DNA of 64,000 bases from Balneolaceae bacterium (GTDB lineage: Bacteria > Bacteroidota > Rhodothermia > Balneolales > Balneolaceae): NCBI GenBank assembly GCA_018401935.1, contig JAGYJQ010000003.1, forward strand, positions 1 to 64,000, given 5' to 3'. Shown here piece by piece: positions 45,083-55,253 of the stretch. The notes under the pieces were generated by a model that searched no databases, was not told the DNA's origin, and was given only the letters and a program-made list of their open reading frames with translations. The position numbers were made by a program, and so were the translations under genes. Numbering within the stretch: the first letter of the stretch is position 1; every line of letters starts with the position of its first letter.

Positions 45083-48000
45083 TTCTCGAATCGGGGCTGA
45101 TTAAATTCGAAGTCAGCCCAGTTTACCTTTAATAAGCTATTGGACTTATTTCCATTAGATGTACCATAAAGTCCAACGTAACTACCCGTAAAACGGCCCC
45201 CACCTAAATCCATTCCAAGAAAAGTGCCATCCACAGTTATTGGGAGTTCGAACCAGTTTTCAGCAGTGGGAATACGATAATAAAATCGGTACTTACCCAT
45301 TTCACTGCTCATTTTTAAACTCAGATTCGAAAGATTCATTTTAGTTTGGTAAAGAACCTGTACCTGTGACTGTTCGTCAAATTGTTGTGCAATTACTAAG
45401 TGAGGCTCACCTGATACCTGTTTGACTGAAAACGTAATATGTCTGTACTGTTCTCTAAGCGCAACAATGCCAGCCTCTTCACCTTCTACCTTTGGCTGGA
45501 AATCAATATTGGTGGTAAATGTAAAGTCAACTTGTTCCATCCGGACCCCAATAAAAGAAGGGTTAACCGGTTCTTGTAAAGTTTCAGGGCGGATTTGAAT
45601 AAGCAGTTGTTCATTTTCCGAATCTATCTCATACCACTTGTATTTTGGTATTCTAATAAAGTTCCAGCGAGTGTTTAATGTTGTTCTGGTAAAATAATCC
45701 GTGAAACGAGTGGTCCCACTATTAGTTTTCCCATCAATCAACCTATGTGTTAATTCGGCTCTACCAACAGCACCTGTTGGGTTCACAATGGGCCAATCAG
45801 AGCTCCAATCTACCGGCGATAGCATTGTTTCTCTACCTAATGGGTATGATTGAACTAACCCAGATCCATAATATGGATCTTCAATCAACCCATAAGGACG
45901 TTTACCATGATACACAGTCCACCACTGATCTAAATGATCCTGAATTAAAGAGGCGTGACCGGTAGATGTGATGGGATGTGAAAAATCCAAGTCCCGGTGA
46001 GTTAAAATTGGATTCTCTGGATTAGACTCATACGGCCCGGTAATACTCTTACTTCTAAAGATGGAAACAGCATGATATTCCTCTGTTCCACCATGGGCTA
46101 TGAGTAAATAGTAATACCCATTTTTTTTATACAAATGGGGTCCTTCAAAATTATTTACCCCCCTAGCATAGCCTCCATCTAGGGTTCCATTTTGATAGTA
46201 ATCTCCTGCATCAATCAATGTATGCTGTTCACCAATAAACTCTTTTTTGTCTAAATCAAACTCTCTTAACCATATTATACGTTGTTTATTCCACTTTGCA
46301 TTCTCTGGCCTCAAATTCCCTAACAGATATAAGCTTCCATCATCATCAAAAAAAAGTGATGGATCTATCCCACCAGCTTCATCTAACCATATGGGATCAG
46401 ACCATGGCCCTTCTGGTTTTTTTGCAGTTAGAATGAACGAACCTTTCTTTTGGGGAGTACCAATGAGACGGGTAGCTATATAAAATGTACCATCATGATA
46501 TTTAAAGGATGGAGCAAATATACCTCTAGAATTAGTTACATCACCATATGATAGTTGCTCAGTTCGATGAATTGCATGTCCAACTAATGACCAGTTCACC
46601 AAATCGTTGCTTTTATAGATGGGTAAACCTGGAAAATATTCAAAGGTTGAGGTAGTTAAATAATACGTTGAATCTTTTTTTGTAATGGATGGATCCGGAT
46701 TAAAACCTGGCAATATTGGATTATGGTAGATGCTAGGTACAGGGTCACGCTCACTCAAATGAAGGGCTGATTCTGATTTCTCAGAAATAGAACCTAATTG
46801 CTCATTGGGGTATTGCTGTAAAAGTGGCAGCCAAAGAAGAATATTCTTTGCCGAAAGATTCCTTTTATCTTCGGTACTTAATTCAGGCCAACCTTTCTGT
46901 TTCCACGAATTTAACCAATTAATATCTTGCTCGTAATACGAAAGTAGAGGAAAAAACAGGAATCGATTGGGTTGCGAGGCCCATTCTGACACATCTGCTT
47001 CATACGGCCATAACTCCTTATCTATAAGAAATGGTTTCAAGAACTGTATGGATCTAAGAAGTAACGCTCGTTCTTTTTTAACTGGAAATATAGATTCTTG
47101 TTCATTGGAAAGAAGTAGTGATAGTAATACAAAGGCCTCCAAATTGTACTGACTATAGGCATAGGGTTTCGTTCTAGAAACCTCAAAAATATATTCACCT
47201 TTTTTAGAAATTTGATTAGGGACTAACACCTGCTCTAATCGGTTTCTTATATCTTCTAGGATAGCTGCATTATTGGTAACCCTAGCAAAAGCAGCCGCCT
47301 GTACGTGCCACCAAGTGCCATGATTGTTTCTCCAATTCATTTCCTCTATACCATTTGGATGTGTAGTCAACCAGCCAAGATAGTCTCTAAACCAGCTTAT
47401 CACTGGCTCTAATCTATTTAGAGGAACCAGATGATTATCCCTCAATATTTCGACCACTCTAGCTACATCAACTAGGTGGCCTGTATCTATTATTCCTATC
47501 CCCCGTCCCTTGCTTATACCTTGTATAGCCTGGGCATAAAGTAGATGTGGGTTCATCTTAGTTTCTTTATGAACAAACCAAGCTTCTAAGTGATTAATCA
47601 CCTTATTTAAGTAGCGAGCATCCTCTGTTATTAGATAGGCGGAGAGTAAGACCCCTACTTGATATGAAAAATTTTCAAGTACAATGCGATGGTAATCAAA
47701 ATTATTAGGGTTTGTTTCACCATCACGTCTTATGTAAGCTCCTTCTGGGTCGTTAGGATTCGGCCACCAATAGGTACCTTCTGAATAATAGTTATGAAGC
47801 CCACCCGAACTTCGTACACTCTGATATGCGGTTATCGTTTTAGGCGGTAGCCCAAGAAAATGATTTGCATTCTTTATAAGCTCAGGCCTCTCCCTATCAA
47901 CAATTAAGCCTTGAATCGTCTCCCTTGATACACGGTGACGCTCGTTCAATTGTGCTAGGTACAATGAATTCGGGAAGAGTCCTACTTTATTATGCCCCTC

Positions 48001-49479
48001 CCAAATTCCATCTGGACTATTTGGACTAAACCCTTCCACTTTTTCGGTTTGTAAGCCAATTGCATAATTCTTTCCAGAAGCTATTGGGCTTTGAATTACA
48101 GAAGATCTTGAAATAGAGTTCCATACTACATGGTTTACTCCAGCCCATCCATGCCCACTACCACGATTACCTCGATTTTGAACGTTTAATTGGCCGTCAG
48201 TTTGTATGTTATCATAGAGCGTGCCGGTTGCCCACCGATGATGTGGTCCCGCATCGTTATGAGCATTTTTTATGGTGCAATCAAAAAAAACATTGGGCCC
48301 GGAAACACGAGCCCCTGTGACTACGTCATGCCTTCCGCCTAAAGTCTCACAATGTTTTACTAAGTTGAGTTCTCCATCAATATTAAATGAATATCTACGA
48401 CCACCGGTTATTTTAGACTTGGGGGTAATATTCCGAGCGTATTGTACGGTAATATGCTTTGAGTTTTTTTCAATAGAGACAGCAGAATAACCAAAATACT
48501 GGGCTGTTATGAATTGAACCCAAGAGTGTGAAACACCATCTATGAATATAGCATCCCAGCCATGTTTTTCGTCTATTTCATGTTGATATTCGGATTCTAA
48601 CCGAAGATATTCAACGCCTACATTAGAAATACGGCCAGGATATTCTGTTTTGTAGACCCATGTTGTATCATGCCTTTTATCTAACGCCATTACGATGGGG
48701 TTCCGAAAAAAAAGTGTATCACTGTTCACCCTAGAAATTACCCGCTCAAAACTTAGTGCATAACTTTCCGGATCCCAGGCAAATACCGGCCTATCATCTG
48801 GTCTCGGTGGAATTGTGTCCATGTTAATATCTTTGATCCACTGAGCATTCCCTTTTCTATATATAACAATTTCTTCGCCCGGATTAAACAGTGCTCCATG
48901 TTCAACTACAACAAATTGTTGACCGACAGGAACATATTCTTCTGTAATTAGCTGGGCTGTTTCTTTTATAATTTCTCTTTCTCCTTCACCCTTCAGATAA
49001 ATAAGAGGTCTTTTTTTATTCCCAGTTGCCCTTATTACCGTTCCATTCTTAGCATCAGAAACTCCACGTAGAACTATTCCGCTTTCATCGATCACTAGAG
49101 AATCCTCCACTAGATATAGTCCCTGATGGAGTAAAATAGCTCCCCTAAACCCTTGCTGGTTTACAGGTAAACTACCTACAGAATCAATCACTTGCTGAAT
49201 CCTTTTGGCATCGGTATTTGAAGCAAACAGTTCAGCAACCACCTCCACTTCAGGGATAGAGGTATCTCCATAGTTATATCCTACATGACTGAAATCGGGA
49301 ATCCTATTACCTAATGAATCTGACTTATACCCTAGCTTGTTGTCTTGATCATAAAAAACATACTCTGACTGCCAAGTAGCCTGTTGGGCTATCAAATTGG
49401 ATGTTTCTAGCGAAATAATACAGGATATTATTATGGCTATGATCTGAATTGGCTTTGGATTATAAGTCTTAAATGTCAT
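45079..49479 (-). CDS. Three-module protein: beta-helix + alginate-lyase-like + GH43
   Basis: 1466 residues with a signal (ISCIISLETSNLIAQ). Module 1 (about 60-520): beta-helix as in the paralog at 42193-44115 (GGRHDVVTGARVSGPNVFFD, GPHHRWATGTLYDN). Module 2 (about 555-880): alginate-lyase-like alpha-barrel (PL5/PL38-type) with MNWRNNHGTWWHVQAAAF, His720 in the NNH-x-x-W motif, and KPYAYSQYNL with candidate Tyr775. Module 3 (about 915-1466): GH43 propeller with Asp929 (PGFNPDPSI), Asp1039 (GGIDPSLFF) and Glu1112 (NFEGPHLY), plus a C-terminal beta-sandwich. No T9SS tail is seen, so it is probably periplasmic. No frameshift divides it. One chain with two presumed lyase units and a pentosidase is unusual. 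Stands alone on the minus strand. Confidence 0.9.
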   Translation of the reverse strand: MTFKTYNPKPIQIIAIIISCIISLETSNLIAQQATWQSEYVFYDQDNKLGYKSDSLGNRIPDFSHVGYNYGDTSIPEVEVVAELFASNTDAKRIQQVIDSVGSLPVNQQGFRGAILLHQGLYLVEDSLVIDESGIVLRGVSDAKNGTVIRATGNKKRPLIYLKGEGEREIIKETAQLITEEYVPVGQQFVVVEHGALFNPGEEIVIYRKGNAQWIKDINMDTIPPRPDDRPVFAWDPESYALSFERVISRVNSDTLFFRNPIVMALDKRHDTTWVYKTEYPGRISNVGVEYLRLESEYQHEIDEKHGWDAIFIDGVSHSWVQFITAQYFGYSAVSIEKNSKHITVQYARNITPKSKITGGRRYSFNIDGELNLVKHCETLGGRHDVVTGARVSGPNVFFDCTIKNAHNDAGPHHRWATGTLYDNIQTDGQLNVQNRGNRGSGHGWAGVNHVVWNSISRSSVIQSPIASGKNYAIGLQTEKVEGFSPNSPDGIWEGHNKVGLFPNSLYLAQLNERHRVSRETIQGLIVDRERPELIKNANHFLGLPPKTITAYQSVRSSGGLHNYYSEGTYWWPNPNDPEGAYIRRDGETNPNNFDYHRIVLENFSYQVGVLLSAYLITEDARYLNKVINHLEAWFVHKETKMNPHLLYAQAIQGISKGRGIGIIDTGHLVDVARVVEILRDNHLVPLNRLEPVISWFRDYLGWLTTHPNGIEEMNWRNNHGTWWHVQAAAFARVTNNAAILEDIRNRLEQVLVPNQISKKGEYIFEVSRTKPYAYSQYNLEAFVLLSLLLSNEQESIFPVKKERALLLRSIQFLKPFLIDKELWPYEADVSEWASQPNRFLFFPLLSYYEQDINWLNSWKQKGWPELSTEDKRNLSAKNILLWLPLLQQYPNEQLGSISEKSESALHLSERDPVPSIYHNPILPGFNPDPSITKKDSTYYLTTSTFEYFPGLPIYKSNDLVNWSLVGHAIHRTEQLSYGDVTNSRGIFAPSFKYHDGTFYIATRLIGTPQKKGSFILTAKKPEGPWSDPIWLDEAGGIDPSLFFDDDGSLYLLGNLRPENAKWNKQRIIWLREFDLDKKEFIGEQHTLIDAGDYYQNGTLDGGYARGVNNFEGPHLYKKNGYYYLLIAHGGTEEYHAVSIFRSKSITGPYESNPENPILTHRDLDFSHPITSTGHASLIQDHLDQWWTVYHGKRPYGLIEDPYYGSGLVQSYPLGRETMLSPVDWSSDWPIVNPTGAVGRAELTHRLIDGKTNSGTTRFTDYFTRTTLNTRWNFIRIPKYKWYEIDSENEQLLIQIRPETLQEPVNPSFIGVRMEQVDFTFTTNIDFQPKVEGEEAGIVALREQYRHITFSVKQVSGEPHLVIAQQFDEQSQVQVLYQTKMNLSNLSLKMSSEMGKYRFYYRIPTAENWFELPITVDGTFLGMDLGGGRFTGSYVGLYGTSNGNKSNSLLKVNWADFEFNQPRFEN

Positions 49480-49504
49480 GTGTTTTTTAGGTTATGAAAT
49501 AGAA

Positions 49505-49538
49505 AAAGGGATAACCATATATCAGTGATTATCCCTTT
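49505..49538 (-). terminator. Rho-independent terminator of TonB-receptor/beta-helix operon
   Basis: AAAGGGATAA (49505-49514) pairs with TTATCCCTTT (49529-49538) around a 14-nt loop; read on the minus strand the stem runs into T (complement of the A-run before 49508). It lies 51 bp after the stop of the beta-helix gene and 26 bp ahead of the next minus-strand ATG. Confidence 0.8.
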
Positions 49539-49588
49539 GTGCTTTATTTATTAGTACAACAGATACATGTCCAATAAATGGTCTTTTA

Positions 49589-51193
49589 CTACTTAATTAG
49601 TGTGATAGTTTGGCTTCTAACCTCTGCGCCTGCTTGCATTCTAATGATATACACACCACTGGATAAATTGCCTGCATTGAATCGCATAGTATGTCTACCT
49701 GAATTTTTTAGACCTAAATTTTCAGTATAAACTTCCTGTCCCAAGACCGAGTACACAGTGTAACGGACATTACTTGGTGAACTTAGTTCAAAGGATAACT
49801 GAGTACTAGGGTTGAATGGATTTGGGTATGCATTCTCCAACACAAAAGCATTGGGTAGTTCATCACCTAATTCACTTGAGGTAACCATTTCTTCCCATTC
49901 AGCTTTTTTATCTGGGAACCAATTTAAATCACCTAAAGGAAGCCCATTCATAGCTGCTGAATACGATGCGGCTGTAGTAGGGTAGCTCGCGTCAATAAAT
50001 GGGGCGCCAATAACATCAGTTTCTTGCCATCTTGGATATGGATCTGGCCGGGGATCGGCAAAAAGATTATTCATATAGTCAGCCATATCTGTTAAGGTTG
50101 GAATCTCGGTTAACTCTACAAACTCTTCCTCTATGAATGCTGCATTGAAAGCCTCGGTACCCATCACATTTTCCAGAGAAGGTATCATTAAAGGTGGCTT
50201 TGATGTAAATGCACTGTTTGTTTCCCAATATGTATACACAAGAGGACTCCAGGCTGCATTATTATGACTGATTTCCACCTCTAAATCTGCAACAAGAGTA
50301 TCTAGAGTAATTAAATAATGACTATCATTCTCTTTTTGTGTTTGCTCGGCAACATTAGGATGCGCTCCTTTCCACTGTGCATCTAAAAATAGGTTATTCG
50401 TAACTTTGGCTTTATCATATACCGTTCCTAATTGAAGCATCCCGTGCTCCCCTTCATGATTAAAGACCGTGTTATGATCAAATTCAAAGTAACCAATTGA
50501 AGCGCCCTGAGTCCGAACAATTCTATCCATAATCATGTACATAGTGTTGTTAGAAAATACAAGAGAATCAACCGGCCTTGCATCACGTATATCAATAGGA
50601 CGGCCATTTCCACCTGGAGTAGAACGTTGTCCCATTCTTCCAATCACAGAGTTTTTGATATACCACTTTTGATTATTCCCGTATACGGCTAATCCCGTAC
50701 CACGTGCATTTACTAAGTAACAGCCATCTATAACTATTCTAGAACTATCAGCTAAGGCTCTTATTGGCCGACCTTCATTTCTGTTTTCACCGTTTTGGGT
50801 ATCTATCCAAATTCCTTCTAGAATTAGATCTCCTCGTTGTCGAATGATATCTGGGAATCCACCTCCTTCTGCTTGCAAAGGTAAAATCAAGGGAGGGGTT
50901 CCTTCTCCTTCCTCTGCTCGTATGTGCAACGTAGTTCCATCCTTACCAAGTTGACTCGAGACAAAGTAAAAAGAATTTCTCTGTAGCTCGTATATTCGCT
51001 CTGCGAACTCCCCGTTTTCTAAGGTATCATTATTAATGATTGGTGTAAGATCTAATCCGGTTTGGGTAGCCTCAATCACCATCACATCTTGTGCTTGTAT
51101 TGCGGAATGAAAGCTGCTGCCAAAACCGATTAGCGCAAAAGCTAACAGGCTCAAACAACTTTTATTGCTTATTCTTTGTATTAGTTTAATCAT
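49589..51193 (-). CDS. Right-handed beta-helix surface protein with T9SS tail
   Basis: 534 residues from ATG 51193; a TTG at 51253 would overlap the receptor gene. Signal ends SAIQAQ. Beta-helix repeats include IVIDGCYLVNARGTGLAVYG, WYIKNSVIGRMGQ and HNTVFNHEGEHGM, the pattern of chondroitinase-B/DUF4957-like polysaccharide lyases. C-terminal T9SS type A domain: NAYPNPFNPSTQLSFEL, LSSGVYIIRMQAG. Secreted to the cell surface. Immediately follows the TonB-dependent receptor, replacing where SusD would stand in a classical polysaccharide locus. Could bind or cut the polysaccharide; catalytic residues not identified. Confidence 0.8.
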   Translation of the reverse strand: MIKLIQRISNKSCLSLLAFALIGFGSSFHSAIQAQDVMVIEATQTGLDLTPIINNDTLENGEFAERIYELQRNSFYFVSSQLGKDGTTLHIRAEEGEGTPPLILPLQAEGGGFPDIIRQRGDLILEGIWIDTQNGENRNEGRPIRALADSSRIVIDGCYLVNARGTGLAVYGNNQKWYIKNSVIGRMGQRSTPGGNGRPIDIRDARPVDSLVFSNNTMYMIMDRIVRTQGASIGYFEFDHNTVFNHEGEHGMLQLGTVYDKAKVTNNLFLDAQWKGAHPNVAEQTQKENDSHYLITLDTLVADLEVEISHNNAAWSPLVYTYWETNSAFTSKPPLMIPSLENVMGTEAFNAAFIEEEFVELTEIPTLTDMADYMNNLFADPRPDPYPRWQETDVIGAPFIDASYPTTAASYSAAMNGLPLGDLNWFPDKKAEWEEMVTSSELGDELPNAFVLENAYPNPFNPSTQLSFELSSPSNVRYTVYSVLGQEVYTENLGLKNSGRHTMRFNAGNLSSGVYIIRMQAGAEVRSQTITLIK

Positions 51194-51230
51194 AGTTTTT
51201 CGTTTATGTTTGGATTTATTGGTGTAGATA

Positions 51231-54197
51231 TTAGAATGTATATCGAATACCAAAATTCGTGATTGCTCCGTAATGACTTATAGATCGAGGGTACCTTAGT
51301 TCATAATTCCTATAGGTTTGTTCCCGCATACCCGTTAGATTGGAGATACTAAAGTGAGCAACTAGATTGTCATTAATCTTTTGCTTAAGCGCCAGGTCCC
51401 ATCTCCAGAATTCTCCACTATTTGTGTCTTGAATTTCACTTTGGCCAGCTCCTACTAGATAATCGCTTTGATAATTGCCAGATATTCTTCCAGAAAAACC
51501 CTTTAAATCGTAACCTACTGAAAGATTAAATATTAACGGTGGCTGTCCAGGCATGTCAATTTCTCTTGTTTTTTTTACAACAAATTTTTCAAAAACAGGA
51601 CGGCCTCGTACAAACCCAACTAAGCTATCTTCGGTGGTAAAATTGTACTTAGTTGTTTCCGAAAATTGTCTCGTCACGTTCAAACTTAGAACGACACCAC
51701 TTAGGGGGGAATCTAAAGCACTTAAGTTTGTCTGTAGGTCAACTTCAATTCCACGCACCATCGCCTCAGGACTGTTATCATAAGAGGTTAGATCATAGCC
51801 GGCTCGACTAGGAAAACCCCAAACTGCAGCTAAACTATCACTGGCTAGATAAAGCCCTGAAACCGGGAAGAAGATGTTTTTGAGTTCTTTATAAAAACCT
51901 GAAACAGAGAGTAGGCCTAATTTAGGACTAAAAAATGTGGCTGTAATGTCATAATTATCCGCCGTCATATGCTTTAATTCTGGATTTCCAGCCGTTATTC
52001 TGGATCGTTCCGCATTAATATTGGCTTTTGGAATAACCATGTTGTAGTCAGGTCGAGCCAATGTTTGTGCATAGGATAGTCTTAGATCAAACCAATCTAC
52101 TGGTTGAATTTTCACATGCAGATGCGGCATTATTTCCTTATAACTTTTGGTACGTGTCGTATCATCAATGGTACCCTGTTGGCCGTAGCGCTCTTGAAGC
52201 CGTGAATACTTTGCCGTCATATCATTAAAGGTATCCTCAAAACGTACACCTGATATTATTTTTACATAATTCCCGACGTTCACATTAACCATCCCATAGT
52301 AGGCGTCAATATTTTCATCATACAGATAATTATCTTCAAGACCGTACCGATCGATATGCAGTATCTCTTTTTGAGTATCAATCCAATTTTTTATTAGGCC
52401 GGCACTTAGTGGATTAGTCATTCTATAATCCCCCCCTAAGAAGGTTCCAACCTCATATGGATTGCTGCCGATAAAATTGTTCAAGGCAATACGCCCATCT
52501 GGGGTTAAAGAGAGCACATCATTGGTTTCTTGCCATAGATCAATAGCGGTTCTCATTTCAAGTCCGCCTAAGTAGTAAAATGTTTCTGCTAATGTAGCAT
52601 CATCCTTTTCTCTTCCCATTCTTTGTGCCTTGGCACCCATTTTGAATGAGCTTTCTATAAAACCTTGGCTTAGAGGTATTTCGATGTTAATTAAGGCGGT
52701 TAGATTATCTTCGATTTGTGAACCCGTATTAAAACTACCATTGCGTAATCTTGACCTAGAGAAATCTGTTCTGGCAGAATCTACCCACTGAGCCATAGGG
52801 ACATCATTAAGTATGGGGTCATGACTGTATGCTTCAATATCTTCAAAAAGCATGTAATAGGAGCCCGGACTCTCTCCTTTGGTTCTTGAAAAGGAGGTAC
52901 TCCAGTCTACATCAATCCCTTTCCAATTATGTTCCCCACTGACCATGTTGGTAAGTAAACTTATCTCACGCTCACTCACACTCATCGAGTACTGAACAAT
53001 ATTATCCTCTATTGGACGATAATTTTCGTTTCTACTCTCCATATCTCTACCGGTACTGGCATAGTAAGAATACAATGCTAAGTTTCCGTTCTTTAAACGA
53101 TAATCTAAGTTCAAATTGAAAGATGAACGAGTTCGAAATTCTATCTGATCACTTAGGTTGAAGTTTAAAGGTTGTATATCTTCTAATATTTGATAGCCAC
53201 CACCAAAGTCATTTGAACTTCGTTCGATTCCCTCGACATTACCCTGAAGTATTACGCCTAATTTTTGATCTAAGTATCTCCTGCTTAGATTGGCAGAGGC
53301 CTTATAATTACCAAAAGTAGATTTTAACCCGTTATAAGCTCCTTCTAAACTAAGCTTACTTGTGTTAACATTTGGCGCTTCTCGTAAGACAAGATTGACT
53401 GTACCACCTATGGCATCCGCATCCATATCGGGAGTAGGTGATTTATAAACCTCAATACCTGCCAATGCCTCCGTTGAAATCATACTTAAGTCTACCGACT
53501 TGTTAGAGCCTGAATTGGAGGGTACTTTAACACCATTAATGGTGATGTTGGTGTACTTAGGATCTAAACCTCTAATAATTACTTTTTGTCCTTCACCATT
53601 GTTACGTTGAAGAGCGATACCAGGTAATCTGCCAATTGCCTCTGCAGCATTTACATCCGGTAATTCTCTCATTTTTTCTTCTGAAACTATATTTACTATA
53701 GCATCGGATTCTCTTTGTTGATTAATGGCTTTGACCTGTCCAATTGCTTGCCCATATACCAACACATCTTCCCCCGTCAATGCAATCGGCATCAAATTAA
53801 AAACCAATGCCTCATACTGGCCGTCTTGTATAGTTATGTTTACTTCCTGCTCCTGATAGCCTAAATACCGAATTAATAGGGTATAAGATCCATCCTCAAC
53901 ATTTCTAATGATAAAATTTCCATCCAAATCTGTTGAGGCTCCTTTTGTCGAGTCTTTTATTAAGACCGTCGCACCTATTAGTGCTTCTCCTGTCGCTGCA
54001 TCTAGTACCTGACCTTTTATATCGGTAGCTATCTGATAAGATCTATTTAAAGCTAATTTATCGGTTACTTTAATATCAAAAATATTTTGTGCTAGAGATT
54101 GATCAGCACCTATAATGAACGCAAAAGCTGTCACTAAACTTGCAATAATGGTCCGTTTGAATGGATTTTTTAGCATTTTAAGTTTTTGATTATTCAT
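51231..54197 (-). CDS. TonB-dependent receptor with carboxypeptidase-regulatory-like domain
   Basis: 988 residues from ATG 54197 (ATG 54257 and TTG 54266 are in frame upstream; 54197 gives MNNQKLKMLKNPFKRTIIAS leading into the signal AFAFIIGADQSLAQ). Residues ~60-140: carboxypeptidase-regulatory-like domain (IKGQVLDAATGEALIGATVL). Then the plug (MRELPDVNAAEAIGRLPGIA, IRGLDPKYTNITINGV, GGTVNLVLREAPN), then a long barrel ending NFGIRYTF. Imports oligosaccharides across the outer membrane with TonB energy. No SusD gene lies nearby, so this is a stand-alone TBDT, like CirA/FpvA-type receptors. First membrane gene after the KduI-like gene; a palindrome AAAGCGCTTC sits 45 bp upstream. Confidence 0.93.
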   Translation of the reverse strand: MNNQKLKMLKNPFKRTIIASLVTAFAFIIGADQSLAQNIFDIKVTDKLALNRSYQIATDIKGQVLDAATGEALIGATVLIKDSTKGASTDLDGNFIIRNVEDGSYTLLIRYLGYQEQEVNITIQDGQYEALVFNLMPIALTGEDVLVYGQAIGQVKAINQQRESDAIVNIVSEEKMRELPDVNAAEAIGRLPGIALQRNNGEGQKVIIRGLDPKYTNITINGVKVPSNSGSNKSVDLSMISTEALAGIEVYKSPTPDMDADAIGGTVNLVLREAPNVNTSKLSLEGAYNGLKSTFGNYKASANLSRRYLDQKLGVILQGNVEGIERSSNDFGGGYQILEDIQPLNFNLSDQIEFRTRSSFNLNLDYRLKNGNLALYSYYASTGRDMESRNENYRPIEDNIVQYSMSVSEREISLLTNMVSGEHNWKGIDVDWSTSFSRTKGESPGSYYMLFEDIEAYSHDPILNDVPMAQWVDSARTDFSRSRLRNGSFNTGSQIEDNLTALINIEIPLSQGFIESSFKMGAKAQRMGREKDDATLAETFYYLGGLEMRTAIDLWQETNDVLSLTPDGRIALNNFIGSNPYEVGTFLGGDYRMTNPLSAGLIKNWIDTQKEILHIDRYGLEDNYLYDENIDAYYGMVNVNVGNYVKIISGVRFEDTFNDMTAKYSRLQERYGQQGTIDDTTRTKSYKEIMPHLHVKIQPVDWFDLRLSYAQTLARPDYNMVIPKANINAERSRITAGNPELKHMTADNYDITATFFSPKLGLLSVSGFYKELKNIFFPVSGLYLASDSLAAVWGFPSRAGYDLTSYDNSPEAMVRGIEVDLQTNLSALDSPLSGVVLSLNVTRQFSETTKYNFTTEDSLVGFVRGRPVFEKFVVKKTREIDMPGQPPLIFNLSVGYDLKGFSGRISGNYQSDYLVGAGQSEIQDTNSGEFWRWDLALKQKINDNLVAHFSISNLTGMREQTYRNYELRYPRSISHYGAITNFGIRYTF

Positions 54198-54240
54198 TTC
54201 AATTATGATTTCTTTATTTGGGAAAATTCGTTTTAATCTT

Positions 54241-54251
54241 GGAAGCGCTTT
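54241..54251. promoter_or_regulatory. Palindromic AAGCGCTT site upstream of TonB receptor
   Basis: Minus strand AAAGCGCTTCC, containing the perfect 8-bp palindrome AAGCGCTT, 44 bp before the receptor ATG and after the KduI stop. A similar TGAAAGCGCTTCAA lies at 58490-58503. The form is like LacI/CcpA-family sites. Confidence 0.4.
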
Positions 54252-54292
54252 TGTCATTGTATCCAAAAATTACCTGTTTGTTCATTTTGTAA

Positions 54293-55231
54293 TTACCATT
54301 CTCCATCGTAACCGGGTTTATTAACCACTTCCGCCCAATCTCTAACATTCTCAGTAAAAGATGCCAAGCACCAATGGAACATAAATTTCATTGACGGCGG
54401 GGCTAAGGTGTCATGATATCCAGGCGTGACATTAATGGCATATTCATCAAAAATATGTACATAAGCACCTACATCTTCACCAGGGCGGGCACAATTTTGC
54501 ATAACATAGCCTACATCATTGGGTATATCTGATTCTACTCTGAAATGATAAATCTCTTCCTTAGCATTGGCACCTAAACCGAATGGGCCATCTGGGCCAT
54601 GAAAATGGGGTGGGTAACTACCAACACCACCTGCTTTGTCCATGTAGGTATCACCTGAAAGTAACCGGCAAGCTCGTATATTAGACCCATCAACCAGTTT
54701 ATATACCGTTCTCTTTGTCATGGGTCTCTTAGTGCCTACATGTGCTGCTAAATCTCCTTGTTCTATTTCTGCGTGACGAACCAACTGTACTGGATATTTA
54801 TGAGTGCATTTCACAGCTCTAAATTCAATTATATCACAATCAGATTTTGAACTCACTTTAACCGCCGAATCTATTCCGACGTATAAACAATCACCCCAAA
54901 CTAAATCTACCTCTTCACCGTCAACCTGTATTGTTGCAATACCTCTGTGCACATAAAAAACCACCTCTTCCTGTTTCCATGACAAATCAACAACTTGATA
55001 TCCATCTTCATTTACATCCAAAAGAATACGCGCCATTCTCAAGAATTGAAAACTGGAATTGTCACCCGTAATCACTTCAGATCGCTCATTTAAAGTGGGG
55101 ACGGCATCAAACATCTCCATTTCCCGTAATTCTTCTTGGCCTGGCACTACTACACGGCCATTAAACCTACGTTCATTCGGTTGTTTACTTGCACTTCTTA
55201 GAATTGATCCTATTTGATATGGTTTTACCAT
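54293..55231 (-). CDS. kduI: KduI/IolB-type cupin, probable 5-keto-4-deoxyuronate isomerase
   Basis: 312 residues from ATG 55231; a GTG at 55273 would overlap kduD. Bicupin of the KduI/IolB superfamily. Metal-site pieces: SYPPHFHGPDGPF (two His), AKEEIYHFRV (Glu and His region) and PGYHDTLAPPSMK (His). N-terminal cupin has QEEVVFYVHRGIATI and GDCLYVG. Follows KduD immediately. KduI turns 5-keto-4-deoxyuronate into 3-deoxy-D-glycero-2,5-hexodiulosonate, the KduD substrate. IolB-like deoxyglucuronate isomerase is the main alternative, but GH88 and KduD context favours KduI. Cytoplasmic. Confidence 0.75.
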   Translation of the reverse strand: MVKPYQIGSILRSASKQPNERRFNGRVVVPGQEELREMEMFDAVPTLNERSEVITGDNSSFQFLRMARILLDVNEDGYQVVDLSWKQEEVVFYVHRGIATIQVDGEEVDLVWGDCLYVGIDSAVKVSSKSDCDIIEFRAVKCTHKYPVQLVRHAEIEQGDLAAHVGTKRPMTKRTVYKLVDGSNIRACRLLSGDTYMDKAGGVGSYPPHFHGPDGPFGLGANAKEEIYHFRVESDIPNDVGYVMQNCARPGEDVGAYVHIFDEYAINVTPGYHDTLAPPSMKFMFHWCLASFTENVRDWAEVVNKPGYDGEW

Positions 55232-55253
55232 TCCTTTTCTATTTTGTTTTGAA

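Noticed and set aside
36000-54000. SusC/SusD pair
   Set aside because: Only a lone TonB receptor exists (51231-54197); no SusD-like lipoprotein was found in the region.
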